From: Triangularia verruculosa
Taxonomy: Eukaryota; Ascomycota; Sordariomycetes; Sordariales; Podosporaceae
Length of the DNA stretch: 11,558 nucleotides
Reading direction: 5' to 3'
Assembly (NCBI GenBank): GCA_033296885.1
Contig: MU864146.1
Coordinates: forward strand, 1 to 11,558
In this document: piece after piece, positions 1 through 9,549 of the stretch
How positions within the stretch are numbered: the first letter of the stretch is position 1
Layout of the letters: every line of letters begins with the position of its first letter
Position numbers and translations under genes: made by a program
The notes under the pieces: model-generated
What the model saw: only the letters and a program-made list of their open reading frames with translations
Database searches by the model: none
Told to the model about the DNA's origin: nothing

Positions 1-91
1 GGCCGAATCCTCCAATCCTTCACACCTATAACCACGTAGTATTACAGCTGCCAGTCCACTGTAAATTAGGCCTCACAGGGACCTATTTTAA
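1..91. other. flank without RIP signature, no gene seen
   Basis: This stretch has many CpA dinucleotides and no TpA excess, unlike everything to its right, where RIP-type sequence starts abruptly. Homology to element 2 also begins here: position 106 matches 6891 and the match fades at about 91-93. So this is either the host or other DNA next to a truncated retrotransposon, or the end of a different, unmutated insert. No reading frame, RNA or repeat could be recognised in 91 bases. Confidence 0.6.
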
Positions 92-2617
92 CATATATAA
101 ATTAAGGAAGAAGACGAATAGAAAATAGCTTTTCGTATATTTTACGGATATTTCGAGTATTTCGTTATACCGTTTTAGGCTTATAAATATACTTGCGACT
201 TTCTAGGCCTTCGTTAATTATATAATTCGCTAATACTTCGATAAAATAATAATTTACTATTTTAACGATATTTTTATCTATTTATATACTTTAAAGGAAT
301 ATAGATAATACGTTAAAGAGATTTTAAACGCGTTATATAAAGTAAGATTATTAATTAATAAAGATAAAAGCGAGTTTTATATATAAAAAACGGTTTATTT
401 AGGGTATTTGATTTTATTAGGAGAAGTGCGAATAGAGCTAAGGAAAATCGCGGTAATTAAGGATTAGTTAAGATTATAAATAGAAATAGCCGAATAATTA
501 AAAACTAAGGTTCGAAAGTTTCTAAGATTTATAAATTTCTATCGGATATTTATACGGAACTATAGCGCTATAGCGAAATTATTAAACGACTTAACTAAGA
601 AGGACGCTGAATTTAAGTAGGGAAAGGAATAAAAAGAGGCTTTTTAAACTATTAAAAACGTTATTACGGCGGACCCGGTACTTAAACTCCCCGACCTAAG
701 ACGATCTTTCGAAGTCGAGATAGATATTTCCGACTATATTATTAGAGGGCAGCTGGGATAACGAAACGAGGATAAGAAATTATACCTAATAATATTCTTT
801 TTAAAGAAGTTAAAAGGATTACGTAAGAATTACCTTATCTATAATAAAGAACTGCTTACTATTATTGAAGTATTCGAGGAGTGGAGATTATACTTTAACG
901 GTATTAACTATAAAGTTTAGGTTTATATTAATTATAAAAACCTAAAGTACTTTACTATTATTAAAGTCCTTAACGCTAAGTAAAGTAGATAATTAGAGTT
1001 TTTATCCGAGTTTAATTTTTAGATCTATTATAAAAAGGGATCCGAAAACGTAAAAGCGGACGTTTTAAGTAAAAGGGCGGACTACTATAAAGAGAAAATA
1101 GAAAAGGAATTACTACCCTTACTATAGGAAATAATAGAAGGTATATTTCGGTATCCGCTTTAATAATAGGTTAAGTGTTATATAATATATCGAGAAAAAT
1201 CTACTACTTATAAATACTAAAATAATATCGATAATAATAATTAAGAACAATAGGTTAAATTAGAATTATTAGGGATTTAGAAGGATAACCGTTACCGACT
1301 TTGGTATAATAATAGGGCCTACGTTGACTTAGAATAACGGAAGATACTAATTTAAGAGATCTACGAGTCGAAGCTCGGGGGATATATAGGAATAATTAAA
1401 ACGATAGAAAAGATTAAATAGTATTTTAATTGGCTAGGAATAAGAAAGGATATAAAAGAGATATTACGGGAGTATGACTTTTGTAAGAGAACGAAAGTAG
1501 AAAGGTATAAATTATACGGGTTTTTGGAGCTATTGTTAGTAACAGAGTAACCGTAGAGTTCGGTATCGATAGACTTTATTACTAAACTACTAGAATCCAA
1601 GGATATAACTATAGGTGTTAAGTACGATAGTATTTTAACGGTAGTCGATAGGCTTACTAAGTAGGTATACTTCTTGCCTTATAAGGAGACCTAGACGGCG
1701 GAGTAATTAGCGGATATAGTATTTCGGACGTTATAATGATATATATATAACTAAGGGAATTTATTATAGATTATAATACTAAGTTTATATCGAAGTTTTA
1801 GACGGCTTTAATGGAATAAGTAGGAGTAAAGAGCAAGGCGTCGTCAGTATACTACCCGTAAACGGACGGCTAAACGGAGAGGCTTAATTAGATTGTAAAA
1901 TAATACCTTCGGAATTACATTAATTTCGAATAGAATAACTAGGTTAAACTTCTACTAGCGGTATAGCTCGCGTACAATACGGCACCTACGGAGACAACAA
2001 AAGTCACATTATTCTTTGCAAACTACGGTTTTAAGGCAGATCTACGGTAAGGACCAGAGGCAAAGGTGCCTAAAGCGGCAGTAAAGGCAGGGAAGCTACA
2101 TATATTATACGCCAAACTTAAGGAGGAACTTAAGTTCGTTCGGGAACGTATACGCAAGTACTATAATACTAAACAGCTCGAGGGACCTCGCTTAAAGAGG
2201 AAGGATAAAATGTTTTTGTTAATATGTAATCTACGTATAAAGAGGTTTAGTAAGAAATTGGACTACAGGTAAGTGGGACTATTCAAGGTTAAAAGGAAGA
2301 TATCGGAGACGGTATACGAACTGGAGCTACCCAGTACGATACGTCTACGGTTATATACTTTTCATATCTCACTTTTAGAACCTATACTACCGGCGAACAA
2401 GACTAATACCTAGGAGGTAATAGAGGACGAAGAAAAGGAGTACGATATAGAAGAAGTATTAGATTTACGGTTTAATGAAGGTTAATTAGAATACTTAGTT
2501 AGTTAGTTGGATTACCTAGCTATAGATAACTTATAAAAACCAGCGACGAATCTAAATTATCCAAATAAACTAAAAGAATTCCATCGGCAATATCTAGACC
2601 GACCTAAGCTAAACTAA
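92..2617 (+). pseudogene. pol relic of element 1 (RT C-terminal half, RNase H, integrase, chromodomain)
   Basis: This is the 3' part of a Ty3/gypsy pol, dead through many in-frame stops. RT is entered just before the primer-grip and catalytic region. The YxDD box reads Phe-Asn-Asp-Ile at 261-272, so one catalytic Asp is lost. RNase H follows, with recognisable YKNLKYFT-like and GSENVKAD-like stretches (about 660-1080). Integrase has D at 1572-1574, D at 1769-1771 and E at 1877-1879; the last two are 35 residues apart, the DD35E spacing. A GPF/Y-like module follows (about 2260-2400), then a chromodomain (about 2425-2560) with EYLVSxLDY. Relative to element 2 there is one extra base near 173-176 and one missing near 1730-1750, so the middle is out of frame with both ends. 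A 68-codon piece (2066-2272) remains open by chance. The end is set at the TAA at 2615, but RIP could have made that stop. Confidence 0.9.
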
Positions 2618-2675
2618 ACGACAAAAAGAAAAGGTACCTAAATTACGGGTAATACCTATAAATCTAAACACCGAG

Positions 2676-2745
2676 AACCTCGACGGGAATCAAACCCGTA
2701 CCTCTAACGTAGTAGTCGACGTACTATACGCTATACTACAAAGTT
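2676..2745 (-). tRNA. tRNA-like relic downstream of the antisense ORF, element 1
   Basis: On the minus strand this 70-nt segment folds partly like a tRNA. The 7-nt acceptor halves AACTTTG and CGAGGTT pair fully, allowing G-U. A D-arm GTAT/GTAC pairs, with a box A-like TAGTATAG. The T-arm ACGGG-TTTGATT-CCCGT is a perfect 5-bp stem with a 7-base loop, containing the box B-like GGTTTGATTCC. The anticodon arm pairs poorly and no anticodon can be read, so it is not a working decoding tRNA. It sits 33 nt past the stop of the antisense ORF on the same strand. It may be a captured tRNA, a short tRNA-derived repeat or a structural part of the antisense transcript. Confidence 0.5.
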
Positions 2746-2778
2746 AATAAATACCTAAGAGCCTAACTACAATTAATA

Positions 2779-3157
2779 CTACGAACCTTAACTATCCTAG
2801 GGAGTTGGAGGAGTACTACCGGAGGAACCCTGGACGACCAAGGGTGGGGAATACCGCGGAGAACCAACCGTCGGGATTGGAGGAAAACTAGGGAAGGCGT
2901 GGGGGTCTAGGTCGCCCACGGGACTAATACCCGTACTAGTAGAGTCCTGGATTAGCTAATCCGGAGGGATAGAGGACTAGTCGAAGGACGAGTCAGGGGC
3001 AGGGGAGGCGGCTTTATTAGCGGTCTTCTAGCGCTCCAATTCTTCTAGCTCCTTTATAGTATTAAGACCCCGGGATATAGCCCGCGATATTTTCTCGAGC
3101 CATATTTTCTTCTATTTTCGCAGGCGCCGAACCTTCTCGTTCGTAGCTTCGGCCTTA
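2779..3157 (-). pseudogene. antisense ORF of element 1, C-terminal part (split by element 2)
   Basis: On the minus strand this is the C-terminal part, from about residue 112 of 237, of an ORF whose start lies at 11069 beyond element 2. It continues the charged, probably coiled-coil region (Lys/Arg/Glu rich, with VRRLRK) and includes ISRGLNTIKELEELER. That corresponds to RRGLALLDELKEADRR in the ORF of element 2. A Ser/Pro-rich tail follows and ends at a TAG (2779-2781) preceded by QGS-like codons. The stop and the QGS context are shared with element 2 (9550-9552). Six internal stops are TAG or TAA where Gln codons would be expected, consistent with RIP. The family resembles fungal Zn(2)Cys(6)-like proteins of unknown role; no function is shown directly. 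Confidence 0.7.
3153..3157. repeat. target-site duplication CCTTA, left copy
   Basis: CCTTA directly precedes the TGTCAC start of the inner 5' LTR. The same five bases follow the GTCACA end of the inner 3' LTR at 10730-10734. Five bases is the usual Ty3/gypsy duplication length. Dropping one copy restores the antisense ORF of element 1 in frame. Confidence 0.85.
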
Positions 3158-3244
3158 TGTCACAATCGTTGATGACAGAACCAACGCACAGGGCGCGGGA
3201 CGTTCCTAGCCAATCATTACGGACCAATCAGAAGTGGAGCGAGA

Positions 3245-3342
3245 GGATCACGGTGATCCCAGCAGGCTCACGGTGAGCATAGTGAGCCACGGGAAGGAAA
3301 GGTGATCCAGATCACCTTTAGGAAACGTGATCCGGGTGATCC
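3245..3342. promoter_or_regulatory. cluster of short palindromes in U3 of the 5' LTR, element 2
   Basis: Within 98 bp lie GGATCAC-G-GTGATCC (3245-3259), GCTCAC-G-GTGAGC (3266-3278), GGTGATC-CA-GATCACC (3301-3316) and two tandem GTGATCC units (3327-3342). They lie 6-100 bp upstream of the TATA-like box. Their repetition suggests dimeric binding sites for a transcription factor, which is inference. The 3' LTR has the same sites in RIP-weakened form (about 10437-10534). Confidence 0.55.
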
Positions 3343-3347
3343 ACAGG

Positions 3348-3357
3348 TATATATATA
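3348..3357 (+). promoter_or_regulatory. TATA-like box of the 5' LTR
   Basis: TATATATATA lies about 190 bp into the LTR, followed by CGGAGGAACTAGATAGC. The same box occurs at 10540-10549 and, as TATATATA, at 11392-11399. Sequence conservation between the two LTR types begins exactly here, which fits a U3 promoter end with R starting shortly downstream. Confidence 0.6.
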
Positions 3358-3537
3358 CGGAGGAACTAGATAGCTTATAAATAGTTCCGTAGTATGCAAT
3401 CACAGCTTATATTCACGGTATCTTATATTTACATTAAAACATCTTATTATACACTGTTTAGCTGCACCGAACTAATTATTAGAAGTTACCTTCAACCGAA
3501 TATCCCTTTCAGAAGTTCTATATAGGGGTTTGTTATA

Positions 3538-3596
3538 CGTTATATACTTACTTTAACTCTATTATCGGATAAATTAAAGGCGCTAAGTTAAACGCT
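3538..3596 (+). other. leader between the 5' LTR and gag of element 2
   Basis: This 59-bp leader would hold the primer-binding site directly after the LTR. The first bases, CGTTATATAC, do not start with TGG or an obvious RIP derivative of it, so no tRNA primer can be named. RIP may have erased the site, or priming may be non-standard. The leader ends in CGCTATAGCTG, most simply read as a RIP-altered start context with ATG changed to ATA. Confidence 0.45.
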
Positions 3597-4740
3597 ATAG
3601 CTGAAAATACCAATACCCGGGAGGGAATCCCTACCCAACCCATCATCGACTAACTCCTTACTCATATCCAAGAGCTCGAGGATAAGTCGCGCCTCTCTTA
3701 TAACGCCCTTACGTAGGAGAATGCTATACTCTACCACGAGATTAGCACCTTACGTAAAGAAGGAGATCGCGCCAGGCTCGAGGCTTCCGACTACTACGGA
3801 GGGACTAAAGAAGAGCTAGGAGGATTTTTAATCTAGCTTAAGGTATACTTTCGGTATTACCTTTCCCGTTTTCCAGATAAACTGTCTAAGGTTATATACG
3901 CTGCGTCTAGGCTTAAGAATAAGGTACTTACTTAGTTCGAACCGATCTTAGGAGATTTTTTCGATAATTAGCCCGACGAAAGGGAGGCGGTTACTAATAA
4001 ATATTTTAAGTTATATAAGGGTTTCGAGGAAAAGATTAAAGAGGTATTCGGAGAGTATAATAAAGGCAGGTGTACCTAAGAGCGACTAGCTAACCTTAAG
4101 TAAACTAGGTCTATTACCAACTACGCTATAGTATTTAGAATAGACATACTATATAGCGAGATTAACGACGAAAGGTTAATATAGTTATTCTATAACGGGC
4201 TTAAAGAGGAAATTAAAGACGAGCTATACCGGCAGAAACGGCTAAAAACTATCGACGAATATATCGCAATGGTAGTCCGTATCGACGACCGGCAGTACCA
4301 GCGCCGTAAAGAGCGCAAAGGTATACGTATATAAGGACCCTACCGTCCTAACGATAAAAAAAAGAGACGGCCTTACGGGACTTACGTTTCAGGGACTACT
4401 TACGCAAGGTCTATAAAGGTAGACGTAATTCAAAAGCGGTTTAAAAGGAAAAATAATATTAAATACTTTAATTATAAGAAGATAGGCCATTTTAAAAGAG
4501 ATTATCGGATACCCAGGCAGCTCTATTAAAAGGAAAAAGAGACGGTAATAGTCGCTAAGATAATACGGGTAGTAGAGATCTCCGGTATAGAGTATTCTAA
4601 CGAGGATTTTCGGGACTTAGCGGACGACTATACCGATAGCAACTATAAATACGAGCCTCGGAAAAGAGAATTAATAGTCGACTTTAAAGGAGAAGATTGC
4701 GTTATAGAATAAGAACTACCGGTTAGGGGGGTTACGAGAC
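3597..4740 (+). pseudogene. gag relic of element 2 (capsid region plus CCHC zinc knuckle)
   Basis: Gag forms the virus-like particle and packages the element RNA. The start is placed at ATA 3597-3599, read as ATG altered by RIP, followed by Ala-Glu-Asn-Thr codons. An N-terminal Gln/Glu/Lys-rich, helix-prone region is followed by a retrotransposon-capsid-like stretch containing KVIYAASRL and YKGFEEKIKEVFGEYNKG. Basic, Arg-rich segments come next, and then the nucleocapsid knuckle at 4464-4505. Its spacing is exactly CX2CX4HX4C, but all three Cys codons read Tyr (TAC/TAT), the predicted TGY-to-TAY change; His (4488-4490) is kept. Several TAA/TAG codons sit where Gln or Trp is expected. The frame stays open past the knuckle into an acidic tail, so the boundary at 4740 is arbitrary. 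RIP is lighter up to about 4330 than further on. Confidence 0.85.
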
Positions 4741-5943
4741 TAAAAGAAAGTACTACTTCCGGACCCTCCGAAGAAACCCTATAGCGATTAAAGTAGTTCT
4801 TTACTATAAATATAATCCGTATTTTAGACCTATATACGGGAGGGACCCTAAAGTAGGCTAAGGAATAAATCTAAAGATTCGAAGAGAAGATAAAAGAACT
4901 CCGGAATTAATAAGAAACGATTAAATAATATTATTATAACTTCGAAGATAGAGTAGTATAAACTATAAGTAATTGTTAACCGTTTATATAACTTTAATAG
5001 GGAAATAAACGATAGATCGTTTTAGAGATTAAATTTAGGTAATACTATAGTAGGCTACTATAGTTAATTTATAGAGAAGGTAAGTTCGAATTTAGGGAAT
5101 TAGATTAGGAAAGGTATTAGGAAAATAAGGAGATCGTTAGTATGGGACTTTTATAGATATTTGGATAAGTACTTTACTATAAATAGTATAAATTATATGA
5201 AAGAAATACGGTATAATTATATCTTAAATACTTAGAGTATAGGAGGATACTTTAGTTTTAGTATATTATATATAGGTGTATTAAGTATTATTAAAGTAAA
5301 GCTCTCTAAGGATATTAGTTAGTACGGTAATTAGGAGGAAACGGAGATCCTAAGCCCGTTATAAGAACTATAATTAGGTAGGAATAATAATAGGAAGAGT
5401 TAGACGATTATTTCCTATAAAGATAAGAAGACCTAGTTAAATTAAAGAAGGAACTTTAGGTTATACAGTTTATATTTAGGTATATAAAATACTGTTTTAA
5501 GTAGATAATTAAATAGGGAAAAAACACCGTTAACGAGGAAGAATATAAGTTAGTGTAGTATAGGAGTTTAAATTACGCGTTTTATTTATAAATTAAAGCT
5601 AAGAAATACTACGATGTTTAAGCCGAAGCCGAAATTAGGGCTACGGAAAAAGGGCGGCGGATATATAATTGAAGGAGGATTTAATAAAGTATAAAAAACG
5701 AAAAATAAGAAGAAGTTTAACGATAATAATTAATTAATTTCGAATTATTAGATAATTTAATAAAAGAGGACGCTTTAGAGGTATAATAATAGTCGGGAAA
5801 AGGGCTATGGCCTTTTACGGAGGCCGTAAATTTCTAAGGGATTACGAATAAAGTATTAATAAGGTTATTATTATATAGAGGAGGGGTATAAAAAACAAGA
5901 GGTTATAAGTAGTTGTATATTAGAAGGGTTTTTAAATGTAAAT
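4741..5943 (+). other. unassigned coding-like segment between the gag knuckle and protease, element 2
   Basis: About 1.2 kb keeps the gag frame (the phase of 3597). If the many TAA/TAG codons are read as former Gln or Trp codons, it gives a continuous Lys/Glu/Tyr-rich polypeptide, for example TVNEEEYKLV and KGLWPFTEAVNF. I recognise no domain. One TGA occurs near 5670. It may be a long gag C-terminus, a separate protein or a pol N-terminal extension. The protease motif after it is in another phase, so gag and pol seem to be in different frames. Heavy RIP here makes residue-level reading uncertain. Confidence 0.45.
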
Positions 5944-5944
5944 A

Positions 5945-8900
5945 CTTATAGATAGTGGAGTAAAAATAGACTTAATTTTATTAAGATTTATATAATAAAT
6001 CCGAGTTTTATAGAGGAAGAAGGAGGAAAAGGTTATTATAAAAGGACCCTTCTTTATATAGTTAATAGTTAAGGAGATGTTATTATTAGATATATAGTAT
6101 TAGAAAAGATAACGATAGTAATTTTTAATATTATAGATATAAGATTAAAAAAAGATATAATTTTAGGATAATTATAGTATGAGGACTATAATTTAGATAT
6201 CGATTAAAAGGACGGTAATTACTTATAACTGAGGGTATATCGGAAGTATTCGATTAACGATAGAAGATTAGAAGTACGGCGGAAGTAGAGTATAGAATAA
6301 GTACCTTCTACGGTATTATTGTAAAAGATATAAGAAATATTAGTATATTTAATCGATAAAAGTAGTAAGATCGAAGAAGTAAGGTTAATAGAAATAATTA
6401 TATTAATAGAAATTACGGTAATAATAAAGGATAAATACGTTTATTATAATAATATAAAGAAAAGCGATAAAAAGGAGGTACCGGTAGAATACTAGGGGTA
6501 TCCGGTATTTATAGTAAAATACTTTTAAAGTCTATTAAAGAAAGGACTATAAGATTATAAGATTAAGTTTAAAAAAGGAGTAAAGTTTAAGCTTTTTTAG
6601 GTCTATTATATTAACGATAAGTAAAGTAAGGAGTTATAGAAGTATTTAGACGAAAATATTAAAAAAAGATATATTAGAGTATTTATATCGCCGGTTAAAT
6701 ATCTTATTTTCTTTATACCGAAAAAAGATAAGAGTTTACGATTATATATAGATTATCGATAGTTAAATTAGGAGACGATAAAGAATAGTTACCTACTATT
6801 ATTAATTTCTCGGTTAAGAAGTTAATTATTAAGGGTATAATAGTTTATTAGACTTAATATATTAGTTGGGTATATATATATACGAATTAAGGAGGGAGAT
6901 AAATAGAAAATAGTTTTTCGTATACTTTATAGATATTTCGAGTACTTTATTATATCGTTTAGGTTTATAAATATACCGGTAATTTTCTAAACCTTCGTTA
7001 ATTATATAATTCGCTAGTACTTCGATAAAATAATAATTTATTATTTCGACGATATTCTTATTTATTTATATACTTTAAAGGAATATAAATAATATATTAA
7101 AGAGATTTTAAATACATTATATAAAGTAGGATTATTAATTAATAAGGATAAAAGCGAGTTTTATATATAGGAAATGGTTTACCTAGGATATTTAATTTTA
7201 TTAGGAGAAATATAAATAAAGTTAGGAAAGATTACGGTAATTAAAAATTAGCCGAAATTATAAATAGAAACAGCCGAATAATTAAAAACTAAGGTTCGAA
7301 AGTTTTTAGGATTTATAAATTTCTATTAGATATTTATACGGAACTATAGTACTATAGTGAAACTATTAAACGATTTAATTAAAAAGGACGCTGAGTTTAA
7401 ATAGGAAAAGAAGTAAGAGGAGGTTTTTTAAACTATTAAAAACATTATTATAGCGGACTTAGTACTTAAACTCCCCGACTTAGAATAACCTTTTAAGGTC
7501 GAGATAGATACTTCCGACTATATTATTAAAGGATAGCTGGAGTAATAAGACGAGGATAGGAAATTATATTTAATAGTATTTTTTTCGAAGAAGCTAAAAG
7601 GATTATGTAAAAATTACTTTATTTACGATAAGGAATTATTTACTATTATTAAGGTATTCGAAAAGTAGAGACTATACTTTAGTAGTATTAACTACGAAGT
7701 TTAGGTTTATATTAATTATAAAAACCTAAAGTATTTTATTATTATTAAGGTTTTTAACGTTAAATAAAATAGGTAGTTAAAATTCTTATTTAAGTTTAAT
7801 TTTCGGATTTATTATAAGAAGGGATCCGAGAATATAAGAGCGGACGCTTTAAATAGGAGGGCGGACTATTATAAAGAGAAAGTAGGGGAGGAATTACTAC
7901 CTTTACTATAGGAAATAGTAGAAGGTATACTTAGGTACCTACTTTAGTAGTAGGTTAAGTATTATATAGTATATTAAGAAGAATCTATTACCTATAAGTA
8001 CTAAGATAATATCTATAGTAACGATTAAGAACGATAGGTTAAGTTAGAATTATTAGGAATTTAGAAGAACGACTATTACTGACTTTAATATAATAATAGG
8101 GCCTATGTAGATTTAGAATAGCAGAGAATGTTAATTTAGGAGATCTACGAGTCGAAGTTTAGGGGATATATAAGAATGGTTAAAATAATAGAGAAGATTA
8201 AATAATATTTTAATTAATTAGAAATAAAAAAGGACGTAGAAGAGACGTTACAGGAGTATAACCTTTATAAAAGAACGAGAGTAAAGAGATATAAACTATA
8301 CGGGTTCTTAGAGCTACTATTAGTAGTAGAATAACCGTAGAGTTCGGTATCGATAGATTTTATTATTAAACTACTAGAATCTAAGGATATAATTACGGGC
8401 GTTAAGTATAATAGTATTTTAACGGTAGTCGATAGGCTTACTAAGTAGGTATACTTCTTGCCTTATAAGGAGACCTGGACGGCGGAATAATTGGCGGATA
8501 TAGTATTTTGGAATATTACGGCGATATATATATAGCTAAGGGAATTTATTACGGATCGCGATATTAAGTTTGTATCGAAGTTTTAGAAGGCTTTAATGGA
8601 ATAAGTAGGAGTAAAGAGTAAGGTGTTGTTAGTATATTACCCGTAGACGGATAGTTAAACGGAGAGGCTTAATTAAATTATAGAATAATACTTTCGGAAC
8701 TATATTAATTTCGAATAAGATAACTAGGTTAAACTTTTACTAGCGGTATAGCTCGCGTATAATACAGTACCTACGGAGATAACGAAAGTTATACTATTCT
8801 TTATAAATTACGGTTTTAAGGTAGATCTACGGTAAGGACTAGAGGTAAAGGTACCTAGGGCGATAGTAAAGGTAGGAAAGCTATATATATTATACGCTAA

Positions 8901-9396
8901 ATTTAGGGAGGAACTTAAGTTCGTTCGGGAACGTATAAGTAAATACTATAATACTAAACGGTTCGAAGGACTTCGCTTAAAGAGGGGAGATAAAGTATTT
9001 TTATTAATATGTAATTTTCGTATAAAGAGGCCTAGTAAGAAGTTGGACTATAGGAGAGTAGGCCTATTTAAGGTTAAAAGGAAGATATCGGAGACGGTAT
9101 ACGAGTTAGAGCTACCTAGTACAATATATCTACGGTTATATACTTTTTATATCTCACTTCTAGAACCCGTACTACCGGTAAGTAAGACCAATACCTAGGA
9201 GGTGGCGGAGGACGAAGAAAAAGAGTACGATGTAGAAGAAGTATTAGATTTACAGTTTAACGAAGGTTAATTGGAATACTTAGTTAGTTAGTTAGATTAT
9301 CTAGCTATAGATAACTTATAGGAACTAGCGGTAAATTTAAATTACCCGGATAAACTAAAAGAATTCTATTAGTAATATCTAGACTGGCCTAAATAA
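5945..9396 (+). pseudogene. pol relic of element 2 (protease, RT, RNase H, integrase, chromodomain)
   Basis: This is the Ty3/gypsy polyprotein that would process gag-pol, copy the RNA to DNA and integrate it. Protease shows LIDSG (5945-5959), with the catalytic Asp and Ser kept. A second protease block, DIILG, lies at 6154-6168 in the next phase, so a one-base shift probably occurred between 5990 and 6045. From about 6001 one phase holds to the end. RT has SPVKY, FFIPKKDKSLR and YIDYR (about 6690-6765) and the catalytic Phe-Asp-Asp at 7045-7053. RNase H follows (about 7440-7860). Integrase has Asp at 8356-8358, Asp at 8554-8556 and Glu at 8662-8664, with 35 residues between the last two. A GPF/Y-like module and a chromodomain (about 9210-9345) close it. 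Dozens of TAA/TAG stops replace Gln and Trp codons. The TAA at 9394 is the likely end but could itself be RIP-made. Confidence 0.92.
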
Positions 9397-9445
9397 AAAG
9401 AATAGTACCTAGATTTACGGGCGATACTTATAAATCTAAATATAA

Positions 9446-9515
9446 AACCCCGACGGGAATCGAACCCGCGCCTTTAACGTAGTGGTCGATATACTATATA
9501 CTATACTATAAGGTT
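9446..9515 (-). tRNA. tRNA-like relic downstream of the antisense ORF, element 2
   Basis: This is the minus-strand counterpart of 2676-2745, again 70 nt. The acceptor halves AACCTTA and CGGGGTT pair apart from the innermost position. The T-arm is GCGGG-TTCGATT-CCCGT, and GGTTCGATTCC matches the box B consensus exactly. A box A-like TAGTATAGTA is present. As in element 1 the anticodon arm is poor and no anticodon is assigned. It lies 34 nt past the antisense stop. The two copies differ mostly by transitions, and in element 1 the acceptor and T-arm changes leave pairing intact through G-U pairs. Confidence 0.5.
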
Positions 9516-9549
9516 AATAAATACTTAGGAACCTGACTATAATTAAATA

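Larger units (their letters stand above)
3158..3537 (+). repeat. 5' LTR of element 2
   Basis: The 380-bp LTR begins TGTCAC and ends with a RIP-altered GTTATA (GTCACA in the 3' LTR). It aligns without gaps to 10350-10729, and the differences seen are C/T or G/A. U3 (about 3158-3347) still has many CpA and TpG and looks nearly unmutated. R-U5 (after the TATA box) has mainly G-to-A changes. The R-U5 part is also shared with the LTR at 11180, but U3 is not. Confidence 0.9.

Noticed and set aside
1361..1600. Minus-strand open frame of 79 codons
   Set aside because: It lies opposite the integrase N-terminal region of element 1 and has no motif or counterpart conserved in element 2. It is open by chance in AT-rich, RIPed sequence.
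2066..2272. Plus-strand open frame of 68 codons as a separate small gene
   Set aside because: It is in frame with integrase and the GPF/Y-like region of pol, and its residues align with element 2 at 8851-9057. It is a surviving piece of pol, not a gene.
2676..2745. A functional tRNA gene
   Set aside because: The anticodon arm does not pair and no anticodon can be read, no T-run terminator follows, and the segment repeats with the retrotransposon.
3245..3342. CRISPR array or similar repeat-spacer structure
   Set aside because: The repeats are short, irregular palindromes within an LTR promoter of a eukaryotic element, without uniform spacers.
3597..3620. Similarity between the gag start (GCTGAAAATACC) and the complement of about 10769-10786, suggesting an inverted gag start
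   Set aside because: The second site lies in the coil of the antisense ORF and the match does not extend past about 18 bases. It is probably coincidence.
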